Assembly (NCBI GenBank): GCA_037576215.1
Contig: JBANDB010000001.1
Location: forward strand, 6,448,001-6,512,000
Reading direction: 5' to 3'
DNA length: 64,000 nucleotides
DNA from: Armillaria gallica
Lineage: Eukaryota > Basidiomycota > Agaricomycetes > Agaricales > Physalacriaceae
Numbering within the stretch: the stretch's first letter is position 1; every line of letters starts with the position of its first letter. The position numbers and the translations under genes are program-made. This document shows, piece after piece, positions 11,297 through 21,055 of this stretch. The notes under the pieces were generated by a model. The model had not been told where the DNA came from, did no database searches, and was given only the letters and a program-made list of their open reading frames with translations.

Positions 11297-11822
11297 ATGG
11301 CCCATATCCCCCCCCCTCGTTACGATACCCTCCCAGCAACTTCACCCAACAACCTCACTGCTTCTCCGATTGGTGCCCCCTGTGCAGTGGACATCATGCC
11401 CATCGTCGTGATTACACAGAAAGGCAAGATCGCGATTCTGAGACACGTCCTGGAAAATCCTGCAAGCCTTCATGTGCCTCTATCTAGAACCCTTCTGATA
11501 TTCATGTTTCCTTCAGCCCCATAATTTTGAGGCCTTTGTGGTCCGGTTATTGCAGGAATCAGGATATACATCCAGAGGCCTGTGATGCCATCTAGGTCAA
11601 GCCATCATCATCCCCCGTCGATATCTCGTTGATATCTCCCCGTTCCTTCACTCTATTGAAGTCTTGGAGCCTCTGAATGTCTCCGAATCCGGGTCGTCAG
11701 CGGTCCTTTACTTCTGGGTGTTGGTCTTCACCTTCATCTGGGCGGCAGTCTTTGCTTTATTGTGGGTCTGCCTCTTCCAGGTATCTTCAATCTCATCTCC
11801 ATCAAACCCTTTTCAGACGTGA
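11297..11822 (+). pseudogene. Small tail-anchored membrane protein gene with one in-frame stop
   Basis: Exon 1 (11297-11473) starts MAHIPPPRYDTLP and ends ...NPASLH. Intron 11474-11516 (43 bp, GTGCCT ... TTCAG) joins in phase to exon 2 (11517-11780), PHNFEAFVVRLLQESGYTSR onward. Exon 2 ends with a strongly hydrophobic segment (AVLYFWVLVFTFIWAAVF). A last intron (GTATCTTC ... TTTTCAG) leads to ACG TGA at 11817-11822. The model is 148 codons with a single TGA at 11583-11585 in an otherwise open frame. The hydrophobic helix near the C-terminus suggests a tail-anchored or single-pass protein with a soluble N-terminal domain. I recall small agaricomycete proteins of this plan but no function. One stop could mean a young pseudogene; a wrong base call is also possible. 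Confidence 0.5.
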
Positions 11823-12212
11823 TCTCAGTCTGAGTCTTTACAACATATTTTTGTTCGTCTTCGATGGTGTAAAGTCTGTTTGCAGCGTGTTTGGTCATTT
11901 GTACACCGCCGACCTCTTCCGTTCGCTAACCATTTTCTTATATTCTGATTTCTAGAGATGATGATGCTGTCTTCTATTGATTGGCATTGTTGTAAAATAT
12001 AGTACCTACAGAGCAGGAATATAATTTGTGTATGTGGCTTCTCTTTTTGTCTCTGAATGCAGCAAGAAGTCTGATGGGCACCATCATCAGACTACTCTGG
12101 GTCTCCTCTTCTTTTCATGATCATCATGATCGCGCTTGATTGGGTCATCTGGTATCCGAGCAGGGCATCGAAAAGCTGAATGTCAATGGCCCTAAGTTTT
12201 TGGGGGGGTGGG
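11823..12212. other. No recognisable gene
   Basis: 3' flank of the small membrane-protein gene, AT-rich in 11930-12010. No ORF or repeat I can support. Confidence 0.4.
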
Positions 12213-12795
12213 AGCATCCTATTACAAAAAATCCATACATAGAGCTAAGACAAAAATTGAGAGGCAGAGATACATGAGTATCCTGCTGGCAAGTCACATA
12301 CAGTTTCTCATGAAGATATTGTACGAAGGAAAGCCGAGTGGGATCTGGATTTCAAATTACAGTCCGAGCATGTCCCAACATGTGGAGGGAATAGTTACAT
12401 AATCACATGTGCGACGCACACCAGCATGCGTGCCGTGACCTCGACCTGTCACTAGCATGCGAACTGTATGTGAGCACACAACTGCACTGACTTGCTGGGA
12501 TGTGCTTGTTTATCTATTCATTCAGAGTGACTAACTGCACTGACCTTGTTGGGATGTGTTCAGGTTCATTTGCCTATTCATACTACATGACTCTGTCTAA
12601 TGGTTTTTTATTGTAATATCAAGGTAAGATCGTCTCTCTATAATCCATACGAGGGGCATCTCATTCAGACCTCATGTCAGATTCTTCGAGGTCCCGCTTC
12701 ATGTTTAACTCTTGTCAGACCAGAATGTCAGATGGTAAGCACCATTCACGCTACCTCTTGTCATTCCGTTTCAACGACAATGGTCCGTTTTCAGA
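12213..12795 (+). repeat. Dispersed repeat R1, copy c
   Basis: Second direct copy of the unit at 6770-7340; its middle part is also found inverted at 4137-4345. It starts near CATAGAGCTAAGACAAAAAT and ends near TTCCGTTTCAACGACAAT. Differences from copy b are mostly transitions. The ORF at 12208-12402 is not conserved between copies, so I treat the unit as non-coding. Confidence 0.75.
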
Positions 12796-12842
12796 AAGGC
12801 CTTTGTGTAACTAAATTCGTGACTGTCTAGGGCTGACTGTTA

Positions 12843-14209
12843 CCTGCACTCGCTTCCTCCCCACCACGCAGATTTCGTACCGAAATCCCAAAAGCTGCAG
12901 CGTCGGACAAATTGATTCTCTTCGGCTATGAGATGTTGCCAACACCAAACTGGAATGGCCTATCTGAAAGCATGAGCTTCACAAAAAAGTATGCGGACTT
13001 CCCTGGAGACATACCACTGTTTCAATGCTTCCTACAACCATACCTCTCCGATTTGCTAGGAGACAGACACCTGCACCCTATTAGTCAGGCTGCATCATCT
13101 CCTGCTACATCACCATCTTATTGATCCCATCTCCATCCTCCTCTTCTCTTTCTTCCTCCTCCCCTTTTTCGTCCAGTCACAGTGGGAGAGCTTGCTCGTC
13201 TGGTTGAGATAGCTTTCAAAGAAGCAAGCCAGATCTGCCAGCAGGTGTTCTGGATTCCCGTACCTATCCCGAGAGTTGAGAAGCCGCTCACATTGGTTCC
13301 CACGAGGTGTTCGCAGAAGAAGGCAAAAGATGCCTCAACAAAGGGTGCCCAGCGATCAGATATGGAGCCAGATGATTCTGACCTCGATGATCTTGACACA
13401 GACTCAGAGGAGGAATTCGATGAACTCAAGACTCCAACTGATGGCAGTCAAGTTGGATTCTGCGAGCAATCTCAGCCATATCATGCAGGATGCGGCATTG
13501 TGTTCAGATTTTGCCTCTGCCGTGGCAGAGCTTGAGTCGAGTGGTACAATATCGGTTTCTCAGGCACCGATGCAAATCCTGATAGTAATTCAGACCATTC
13601 TGAAATGATAGCAAGCATCTTTGTAAACGCCACACTGACAATACCATCCATGATGAGTATGATTCTTGATGACTCAGGGGAGGTTTCCATCCTGAAACTT
13701 GTCGAATATCGCAAACGACTCCAATCAGGAACGACAACTCAGTCAGAGCGCATCGTTCGCCTTAATCCAAAGTTTGCATTGGCAGCCTTCCAGGAAGAAC
13801 CAACTGATGGAAAAATATCCTTGAAGGAGGCGTCGCATCGTTTACGGCTTGCTCAAGATCTGGACTCGGGTCTCCAAGCCAAGAAGCCTCAGAAATACCA
13901 CAAGATGATGTGGAAAAATGTGGCCAAGCAAATAGAGGCTATTGTGAATCCACAAGGTCCATTCATGTTTAATTTGCGACCTAGTTATCTCACCTCTTTT
14001 TAGTGGTTCCCTCACTGATAAATCAGAATGTTTCTACATTTATGCCACTTACCCTGGGAAAGCTTGTTACAATGCAAAGAACCGAGCACTTTTATCTCGG
14101 TGAAGTAGTCAACATATATCGCAAAAGCTCTAATAATCGATACAACTCAATTGAATCTGCCGCTGACATGACCAGTCTGTCTTATTTGTCACTGGGTTCA
14201 AGAGAGTAA
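12843..14209 (+). pseudogene. Decayed agaricomycete gene of unknown function
   Basis: Open stretches: ILFGYEMLPTPNWNGLSES (from 12918); LVEIAFKEASQICQQVFWIP followed by an acidic run (DDSDLDDLDTDSEEEFDEL) at 13182-13430; NLSHIMQDAALCSDFASAV (13470-13515); LVEYRKRLQSGTTTQSERI and KEASHRLRLAQDLDSGL (13605-13980); and a C-terminal FYLGEVVNIYRKSSNNRY ending TAA at 14207-14209. The last block resembles the short chromatin-reader-like or barrel ends (F-IGEV--IY-K) that I recall in repeated agaricomycete hypothetical proteins. A frame change occurs near 13445-13470. A TGA at 13122-13124 is either a stop or lies in an intron ending TTTCGTCCAG at about 13176. Parts may belong to a transposon-borne accessory gene. 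Function unknown. Confidence 0.4.
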
Positions 14210-14384
14210 TTGTACAGTACAACAAGATATAAGTAAGCTAGAGAAAATATGAATACAAGTGAAATATGACCAGACCCACGATGCCAAGAAATGAGTGAAT
14301 GTCATGCGATGTACATACAATATGCAGTGAGTGACTTCAGAAATAATTAACAGTGAAGGTACAAGGAAACGAGCCACCGTGATA

Positions 14385-15231
14385 TCAATGCCTTCTAACC
14401 TTGCGACTGCGGCGACCCAAGCTAAAGATCACCCTGTGAAGCCATGTAAACATTACCAGGGAAACACCCACTGCCTCTAGGCATGAAGATGATTTTTCCT
14501 TGCCGTTAGATGGAATACTACTGTTGGCGTCAGTGGCATTGAGAGAGGATCCATAGTGTCCGTTGCGCATGTCTATCGCAATGACTTCGGGACTCTCATC
14601 AGTGCGTGAGCAAGGGGCCCCAGTGGTCGGGTTTCTGGGCGTATCGGTTGTAACTCTCAACACAGAGCGACTATTTTCATAGATGTACCTAGGCGCTGCA
14701 TCAGAGTTCTCAGAAGACACTGCGGGAGGGCAGGGCGACATGCATCCATCCATAGCAATGGTACTGAAATCCTCATCCCTGGGCGTCTTGTTTGGAACCG
14801 TCGATGGAGATCGACTACATTTTGCAGATGTACCTAGGTGTCGTCTCGGAACTTTCAGAAGACGCCGTGGGAGGGCGGGACAATGAATGAAGGAATTGGT
14901 GCGAGCAGCCCCCAGCTACAGGGCCTGTAATTCGACCCATAGGGACCAACAGATGAACAAGGAGCCAAAGAAGAGTGAGAAAGTGATGAAACAGAGAGAT
15001 CAAAAAAAAATGAGAATGGTGGTAAAGGGAAGCTGTGTGTAGTTGGGTCAAATAAAGAAGGTTGATGGCACTGATATGCACATACAAATGAACATCAATG
15101 AATGAACTTGGTCTCAACCTTGGAATAATTACAGTGATATGCATACACAAACAAAAATTAGCTAAGTAGGCTGCTGCAGCCACAAGTGCGGGGTATATTT
15201 GTGATGAACATATGGTCACAAAGTTCCACAC
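14385..15231 (-). pseudogene. Unrecognised ORF pair with an internally duplicated motif
   Basis: Two minus-strand ORFs contain related segments: PPAVSSENSDAAPRYI (near 14730-14680) and PPTASSESSETTPRYI (near 14870-14820). At DNA level these are direct repeats about 140 bp apart (AGATGTACCTAGG followed by TTCAGAAGAC and GGGAGGGC). The first ORF ends with a hydrophobic stretch then basic residues (LGRRSRKVRRH) and a stop at 14385. I cannot name it; it may be the cytoplasmic tail of a membrane protein gene whose upstream exons are lost. Confidence 0.25.
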
Positions 15232-15452
15232 ATATTGGACAAACGTTTAAGTACATCCAATGAATATTGTACCACTTTCCTCATCCACAGAAGCGCTTTG
15301 ATCTACTCGAACTTGTAGAATACTTGCCATATCGGGGGATCGGGATCGCAGGATTTGCCAATTTGCCAGAATAATCAATCGGCTGGATGGCTGAACTTGC
15401 CGAGTCTGCCGAGTCTGGGTTGATTAGCAAGTCTATGCGTATAGAACGGTCA

Positions 15453-15788
15453 CTATAACCAGGAATTTTGGTCTTCAAGGTTCCTGTCGAAGAGTGCCTT
15501 CTGACCAGCTATAAATTTCTCCCATATGTTTTTCTGGTCCTGTAATTTGTGTTCTTGAAATGTTCTCTGCTCTTGTAGCGAGCGCTCAAGATGACTGCTA
15601 TGATCACGGAACGTCTTCTCAAGCAATGTCTTCTGCTCCTGGAGTGTTTTCTCAAGCAATGCCTTCTGATCCTGGATTGATGACTGAAGTGATACTTTCT
15701 GCTTGGTCACTCCTTCAAGTTTTATTGGCGAGCTTGACAGGCTACATAGAATGCATCTGTCAGTGCAATGGTCAGCATACACCGACAT
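15453..15788 (-). CDS. Hendecad-repeat coiled-coil ORF
   Basis: The ORF encodes about eight successive 11-residue units with Q-K at positions 4-5 and a Leu near position 8 in most units, such as IQDQKALLEKT and LQEQKTLLEKT, later diverging (FRDHSSHLERS, LQDQKNIWEKF). Eleven-residue periodicity is that of right-handed or straight hendecad coiled coils. At DNA level the unit is 33 bp, a coding minisatellite. The segment upstream of the repeats (about 15788-15725) may include a misread exon border, and a plausible second exon lies below 15478. I do not recognise a parent gene. It may be a stand-alone exon of a coiled-coil gene whose other parts have decayed. Confidence 0.45.
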   Translation of the reverse strand: MSVYADHCTDRCILCSLSSSPIKLEGVTKQKVSLQSSIQDQKALLEKTLQEQKTLLEKTFRDHSSHLERSLQEQRTFQEHKLQDQKNIWEKFIAGQKALFDRNLEDQNSWL

Positions 15789-16079
15789 CCTGGGTCCGAT
15801 CCCCTAAGAGATCATACAGGACTGGACTGTTGACCTCGATGTTTTTGTCGTTTAACTTCTGCTAGAGTCGCCCGCTTCTGATATCACAGGCCAAAAAGAA
15901 TGCACATCAAATTCATACAGAAATCTGCCACTGGTTGATGCATAGATTTTCTCCGTCGGTGATACGCCATCTACGCATTCACACCTAGATTTTGCGATTT
16001 TATAATAATACTATTGCATATCTATCTTACATTAGTGATACTTAGAGGACTATAGCTGAGGCTTCGAGCTGATAGTTAG

Positions 16080-17142
16080 ACTAGTATGCGACTAGTAGAG
16101 CCAGGACTTAGATGCAATACCACTAGTGGGTTAAATCTACCAGCCGGTCGTACTAGTGACTTGAATGCTAACAGGGCTAAGTGAATACGGCCACTAGTGG
16201 ACAAGTAATGCGACTAGCGCACCAAACAAGAAGCAGAGGACACAAATCTCGTGAAGTTCGGTCACTAGCGAGCCGCTCTGGGCACAAACACCTAAGTCAG
16301 GTTAACTAGTCACGCGGCAATCTCGAAGCAGGACTTAGAAATGAATTTAGCAATGGATTAACCTTGCAGCAGATCTGACTAGTGTGATACAGATCTATTA
16401 CGATCGGTACTAGTATAGCCGGGCTGCGCCTTCGATCACGATCGACAGCTGTTACAGGCACGCTCGCCTGGCTAGTCATTTATCCTTGGCACTAGTGGAG
16501 CGTTGCTGGGCCCAGGACATGGAATACAACTGCTAGCGGAGCTCCTAGGCTCACTAGTCAGCAAGCGACCATTTCTAGACCGACTATTGCGTGATTATTC
16601 ACCATTATTCGTGACTAGCCAAGAAATCCTTATCAATAATACCCCTCTAGTCAGTTATTTATATCTCGATCGTACCTTGTTTGTCAGTATATAAGTAGTA
16701 GAATAGGTGTGCGTGTGGCTCAGGAAAGCCATCCCCGCAATTGTGACCTACTAGTCAGTATCTAGTGCCCCAATTAAAGGCTTTTGTGCTTAACCTCGAC
16801 GAAGCGGCTACTAGTTGCTAAGTTACCCATAGCATTGAGTGAATAGAAGTGTCTTAGAGCAATCTTTTGTGCCCTGCAAAGGCCAAGAGTGTTTCGAAGT
16901 TAGTCCAAGCGAGTTCTCGAAGTTTAAAGTATTATTCTTAGGCCAAGAGTGCCACTAGTCTGTCTAGAAAGCGACTAGTCAAGTGTTTATTCACTTGTAA
17001 GACATTATAGGGCCAAGAGAGCCACTAGTTCGAAGCAGTCCCAGTCAGAGCGAGCGCAGTAGCTCAAGTCGAGTCACTATTCATCCAATTGTGTCTTACC
17101 AACCCCACTAGTGCAAGTAGTACGCTTGTATAGCTCACTAGT
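16080..17142. repeat. ACTAGT-rich block, possible LTR-like regulatory region
   Basis: By hand count ACTAGT occurs 17 times (16080, 16091, 16122, 16152, 16193, 16305, 16378, 16409, 16491, 16553, 16750, 16810, 16954, 16974, 17024, 17107, 17137) in 1.06 kb, plus near misses ACTAGC at 16213, 16264 and 16614. GGCCAAGAG recurs at 16881, 16941 and 17011. A TATATAAG box lies at 16689 and AATAAAA at 17149. An array of one palindrome upstream of a TATA box, with a polyadenylation signal about 460 bp further on, would fit an LTR promoter. I found no TG...CA ends with a matching duplication, so that is inference. No protein-coding region is visible. Confidence 0.55.
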
Positions 17143-17271
17143 AACGAAATAAAATGTCTTTAAACAACTTTCCTTGATTATTGAAGTCTGCAGAGTGCTT
17201 CTATCGTACTCGAAACACCCGAATTCAATACATTGGTGATAAGTGTAGAGTTAGTGATTGGTTTAGTGTTG

Positions 17272-18381
17272 TTGGTGTTAAGGCATAGCACAGATCCGGA
17301 TGATCCGCAGATATCCGAACAGATATCCGAAAAAATATTCGCAGATGTGGCTGTGCCCGGATATCCGGATCCGTGGCATCCGGATCCGCCGGATGCGGAT
17401 ATGGCTTCAGCAACTAGCTATATCCGCGGATGCTCTGCTTAAATATGCAGTTGCTTCGTCCCCCATTTGTGAAATAGGTGTCCTAGGGGTTTCGAGGTCG
17501 AGGAATCCGAATATCCAGCCCGATTTATGATCGGAAGTCATCCAGGCCCGCGGTAAGCAAACGAAGATTCTTTTGATTTTCTGTCAAAGTTTACTTTAAT
17601 TTTATGGCACTCATTTGGATGGGAGCACTAATGAAATAAAGGTGTTCTAATGTTTTCAAGGTCGGGGAGTTCGAATTCACCGTCCGATTTGCGCTCGGAG
17701 GCCACCCTGTCCCACGAGAAGTGATCGGTGATTTTGTTAATTTTCTGTTAAACTTCACTTTGTTCTTCCGGCCCTCATTTGAAAGGTGAGATTAACTTCG
17801 TGGGTGTGTCCTAATGTTTTCGAGGTCAAAGAATTTGGATCCGCCGTCCGATTCGTGATCGGAGGTCACCCTGACCCACGGAAAGCAATCGGAGATTTAT
17901 TTGATTTTATTTACATGTTTTCTTGCTATTTCAGGGTCTTAATTATTGATGGGCCTGGCTAAATTCATGCCTACTACTGTTTTAGATGTTATAGAATACA
18001 AATATAACCTTGCCCAGGCAACATGTGTATCATGAACATGTGTGCTTACATATAAGTGAAATAAATACTGCATTTCTGCCTGATTTTTCTGTATTGCAAT
18101 CAGGACACCCAGTGGGGATCGAACATAGCGTTTAGAGATGCTTTATAGTGTAGAATTTGCGTCTCAAAATGTGGAGTAAACGGACCAATACCCATGAAGA
18201 TATGGAAAGTTTTAGTTTTAGCTAACATACACAGATATCTGCAGTGCAGATGCCCCGGATACGGATATCTGTGCACAGCCACACCTGCGGATGCGGATAT
18301 CACTTGTCAGGTACCCTAATATCCGCAGGACGGATCCGGATCCATCCGCGGATGCATCCGTGCTATGCCTTAGTTGGTGTT
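17272..18381 (+). mobile_element. hAT-like non-autonomous element with 8-bp TSD TTGGTGTT
   Basis: TTGGTGTT at 17272-17279 and 18374-18381 flanks an element of 1094 bp (17280-18373). The ends are AAGGCATAGCACAGATCC at left and the complement of CTAAGGCATAGCACGGAT at right. Both subterminal regions are packed with ATCCGGAT, GGATATCC and GCGGAT palindromic motifs, as is usual for hAT transposase binding regions. An 8-bp duplication and short TIRs are the hAT hallmark. The interior has no transposase and contains three 163-bp tandem repeats. A short CpG-poor derivative lies at 55010-55140. Confidence 0.8.
17477..17940 (+). repeat. Three ~163-bp tandem repeats inside the hAT-like element
   Basis: Units begin near 17477, 17641 and 17804. 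Each has GTGT(C/T)CTAATGTTTTC or its variant, GAGGTC, CCG(T/A)CCGATT, TCGGAGGTCACC, a purine-rich GATCGG(A/T)GATTT and a T-rich AACTTCACTTTGTT stretch followed by CTCATTTG. The third unit is partial. The repeats are non-coding. Confidence 0.8.
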
Positions 18382-18614
18382 CATTGCCAGCCTCTAGTCC
18401 ATTTGCCACTCGCCGTTACCGAGCACATCATCGGATCCGTGTGAGGCGGCGTGTTGTACATACTGTACGATGATACCTGCCAACCTGATTGATCACGAAT
18501 AATATTATTTACAACAGGTCTGTGACAGATATTACAATCCCTGTTCTATTTCTAATAGAGACGGCGTAAGTTTTCCCTCAGGCCATCTAAGTCCTAATAT
18601 GAACCTGTCCTGAT

Positions 18615-19180
18615 TCAATTGACCAAGCTGTGCTCTTTTTTGGCAAATCCATCATACGGCAGGCCTCTGGCACCCAAAACCTCGCCGAATTTCTCCAGAC
18701 AGTCCTCCCACCAATACCCTTCGAGTCGGTAGGCTCGCAGAATCCAGTGGAATCCTCTGCTTAGCCTTGGCATAGTACAACTTTGTATTACTATCCACTG
18801 GCCACATGTACCGCCCAGAGAGGAAGTCTGAGCTGTTGATATCAGGATGGGGGGGAGGGAGTAAAACTCCGGAAGAGCGAGGATGGTGAACGTATTAGAG
18901 AATTGGACACCCAAGTCGACGACGCAGCCACCACTACAGGGATCTTGAAATGCCTCATGCTCCCAACGAAAAGAAATGAACTCCTGCTTTCGATGTCCTA
19001 ACACGTGTTTTGAAAGATGACACCCTCAGAATCCCTGTCGTTCGTCAATTTCGAGAAGACAATCAGAGCAAAGGGAGAGGCGTTGTGCAGCTCACTGCAA
19101 AAAGGTTCCACGAAAGCAGGTATTGTTGCAAAACCAGTCACGATAGGAGCAATTTGGGGCATATAGTTTGGCAGGCACTG
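18615..19180 (-). pseudogene. Unrecognised protein-coding remnant
   Basis: The minus-strand ORF 19004-18615 (129 codons, ...GYWWEDCLEKFGEVLGARG..., ending TTGACC-side TGA region at 18615) is preceded by an open stretch TGFATIPAFVEPFCSELHN (about 19140-19085) in another frame. A short intron may link them around 19000-19020. CpG content is normal and the amino-acid composition is protein-like (balanced hydrophobic and charged, several Trp). I cannot assign a family. Confidence 0.35.
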
Positions 19181-19193
19181 GGCAACTGAGTTG

Positions 19194-19320
19194 GCGTGGA
19201 GCTTAGTGGACTCTAAGCGTGGAGCTTAGCGGACTCTAAGCGTGGAGCTTAGCAGGCATTGGGTGCGACACTTGGCAGGCATTGGGCGTGATGCTCGGCG
19301 TGGAGCCCGGCGCACACTGG
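19194..19320 (+). repeat. 23-bp minisatellite
   Basis: Units GCGTGGAGCTTAGTGGACTC-TAA (19194-19216), a near-identical unit at 19217-19239, then 19240-19262 and 19263-19285 with an AGGCATTGG ending, and a degenerate fifth unit to about 19320. Units keep GGAGC(T/C)(T/C)(A/G)G and end near (A/T)(A/T)G. Confidence 0.8.
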
Positions 19321-19329
19321 GCATGCAAT

Positions 19330-20930
19330 GCGTTTTACTGTAGGAAAAACAAGATGTAAAACCTTTCATTTTTCAAATGTTTTCTTTGAAAGCGAACGAT
19401 CCGTTTTTGTCTCTGAGAATGTCAATGAAAAATACATCCTTTTCTGCTCCTTTTCTATGCCAAAAAACCCTCAGTTTCTCATTTGAATAAACGGCATCCT
19501 AAATCAGTAAAGTTTGAGGCTCTCAAAACATGGTCTGTAAAATACCTTGACAAAGCTTACGTTTTGCCCTGGATTCTTTTGCCTTTAAAAGTGAGCTAAA
19601 ATGGGGCATTTCCAGTCCCTTAGATTGTATCTCCAAATGGTACATTTTACTAACAACTTTTCTGGTCCCGTTTTTAGCCCCAGAAATTGGACCCTTAAAG
19701 CGAAACCATTTAAGGTCTTGTTTTCATAGGGTTAAATTGTACCAGCCACTGCAGTGCTGCATGCAAAGCCAATAGACAAGGATAAAATTTATAAAACTGA
19801 GTTGTTGACAAGGTTTCACAAGCAGCTGCAGATTGCCAGCCTGCAGTCACTGGAGAGACCTTGGTGGAATCAATTTGGTCTACTGGCAGACATGCAGAAC
19901 CAAAGTCAACTAATTTGGTGGACAAAATTGCAAGACTCACATTCATTCTGGATCTCTTAATAATACTGACATACCATGAGAATGAGTCTCTTAAGAATGC
20001 ATGGACAGCACTGGTGAATGCAATGGATGAGAAAACATAGGCACTCTTTCTCTTGTTGTATCCTGGAGTAGGATTTGGTCCCAAGAAATGGAGGCTAATA
20101 TGGGAGCAGGTTATGACAGAGCCTCTCCCAGTGGGTCAGTGTTCTGTACTAAAGAGTGTTTACCATGATGATGAGATAGATGAGAACATGTTTACAGGGC
20201 ATTGCATAAAAAATGAGTATGTGCATGGATTGGATGTGGAATCAACAGAAGGGGGGGATTGATGTGGGGAGTTGGTTGTTGAAAGTATGTATAGGATGAT
20301 GCACACATTTGTGATTTGCACCACCCATCATATTCTAGTACCTGAAGATGTGTACATGTTACTTGGTTGTAATGTATGCTGCTACAATGATCAAATAAGG
20401 TGACCACATTAGGCTGTTGGACAATAACTGCTAGGAAAGAGATTTGAGAAAGTTTCTGTGATTGTGATGGATGGTGAGGAAGATATAAACAGGCTGAGAG
20501 GTCTGGGTATCACTACAGTGTCTCACAATATTTTTGCTTGATATGACTTTCTATGGCATCTAAAGCTAGCTATCTTGATTTGTATTTCTTGGTGTTAAGA
20601 AAATAGCTCAGATACTATCAATCAGTTGGAAGGATGAGTCTCACTAATGTAGAAATGCAATGAAATCTAATCAGAATGCCTCTGAGGACAGAGTTGTGAA
20701 GATATGATATGTTGAGGACAGAAATTCAGGCTGAAATAGCCTAGGCTCAAACTTACAGTTCTATACATGGTTGATTGGTGAGCACTAAAGCTTATAAAGA
20801 GGGTTGACCAGTTGAGAAGTAAGAGTAGTGACATCCTCAGTGCAGGCACCATCCAATACTGATTCAGGTAGGGTAGCCCAGGGTAAGATGATCCCAATCA
20901 GCGATATTATTCAAGCTAAACTAGAAGGTC
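19330..20930. other. No recognisable gene; CpG content falls here
   Basis: From about 19.7 kb CG dinucleotides become rare. Short ORFs (20053-20262 with GVGFGPKKWRLIWEQVM; 19754-19960) may be transposon debris but match nothing I know. There are no TIRs that I can pair. Confidence 0.35.
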
Positions 20931-21055
20931 CAGTTGAGAATTGAACCAACATCTCTATCTGATGTACTGTGAGAATGGTATGAGAGCAGGTCCCAAGAAG
21001 CTTAGTGGATATGATAATCCACTGGCAGTGGTATTGCTAATCTTTTTAGCGAAAT
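20931..21055 (-). repeat. tRNA-derived SINE-like copy
   Basis: On the minus strand a B-box-like GGTTCAATTCTC lies near 20940-20950, preceded by a degenerate tRNA-like head. The body (GAGAGCAGG ... AGAAGCTTAGTGGAT ... CTAATCTTTTTAGC on the plus strand) resembles 35095-35190. This is one of several related copies in the CpG-poor half. Confidence 0.4.

Noticed and set aside
13118..13429. Minus-strand Ser-rich ORF opposite the acidic stretch.
   Set aside because: It is the antisense of the Asp/Glu-rich run of the plus-strand gene remnant, which explains its Ser richness.
16503..16694. 63-codon ORF inside the ACTAGT block as a gene.
   Set aside because: Composition follows the repeated ACTAGT motif (many Leu/Ser/Thr from CTAGTC) and there is no start context or partner exon.
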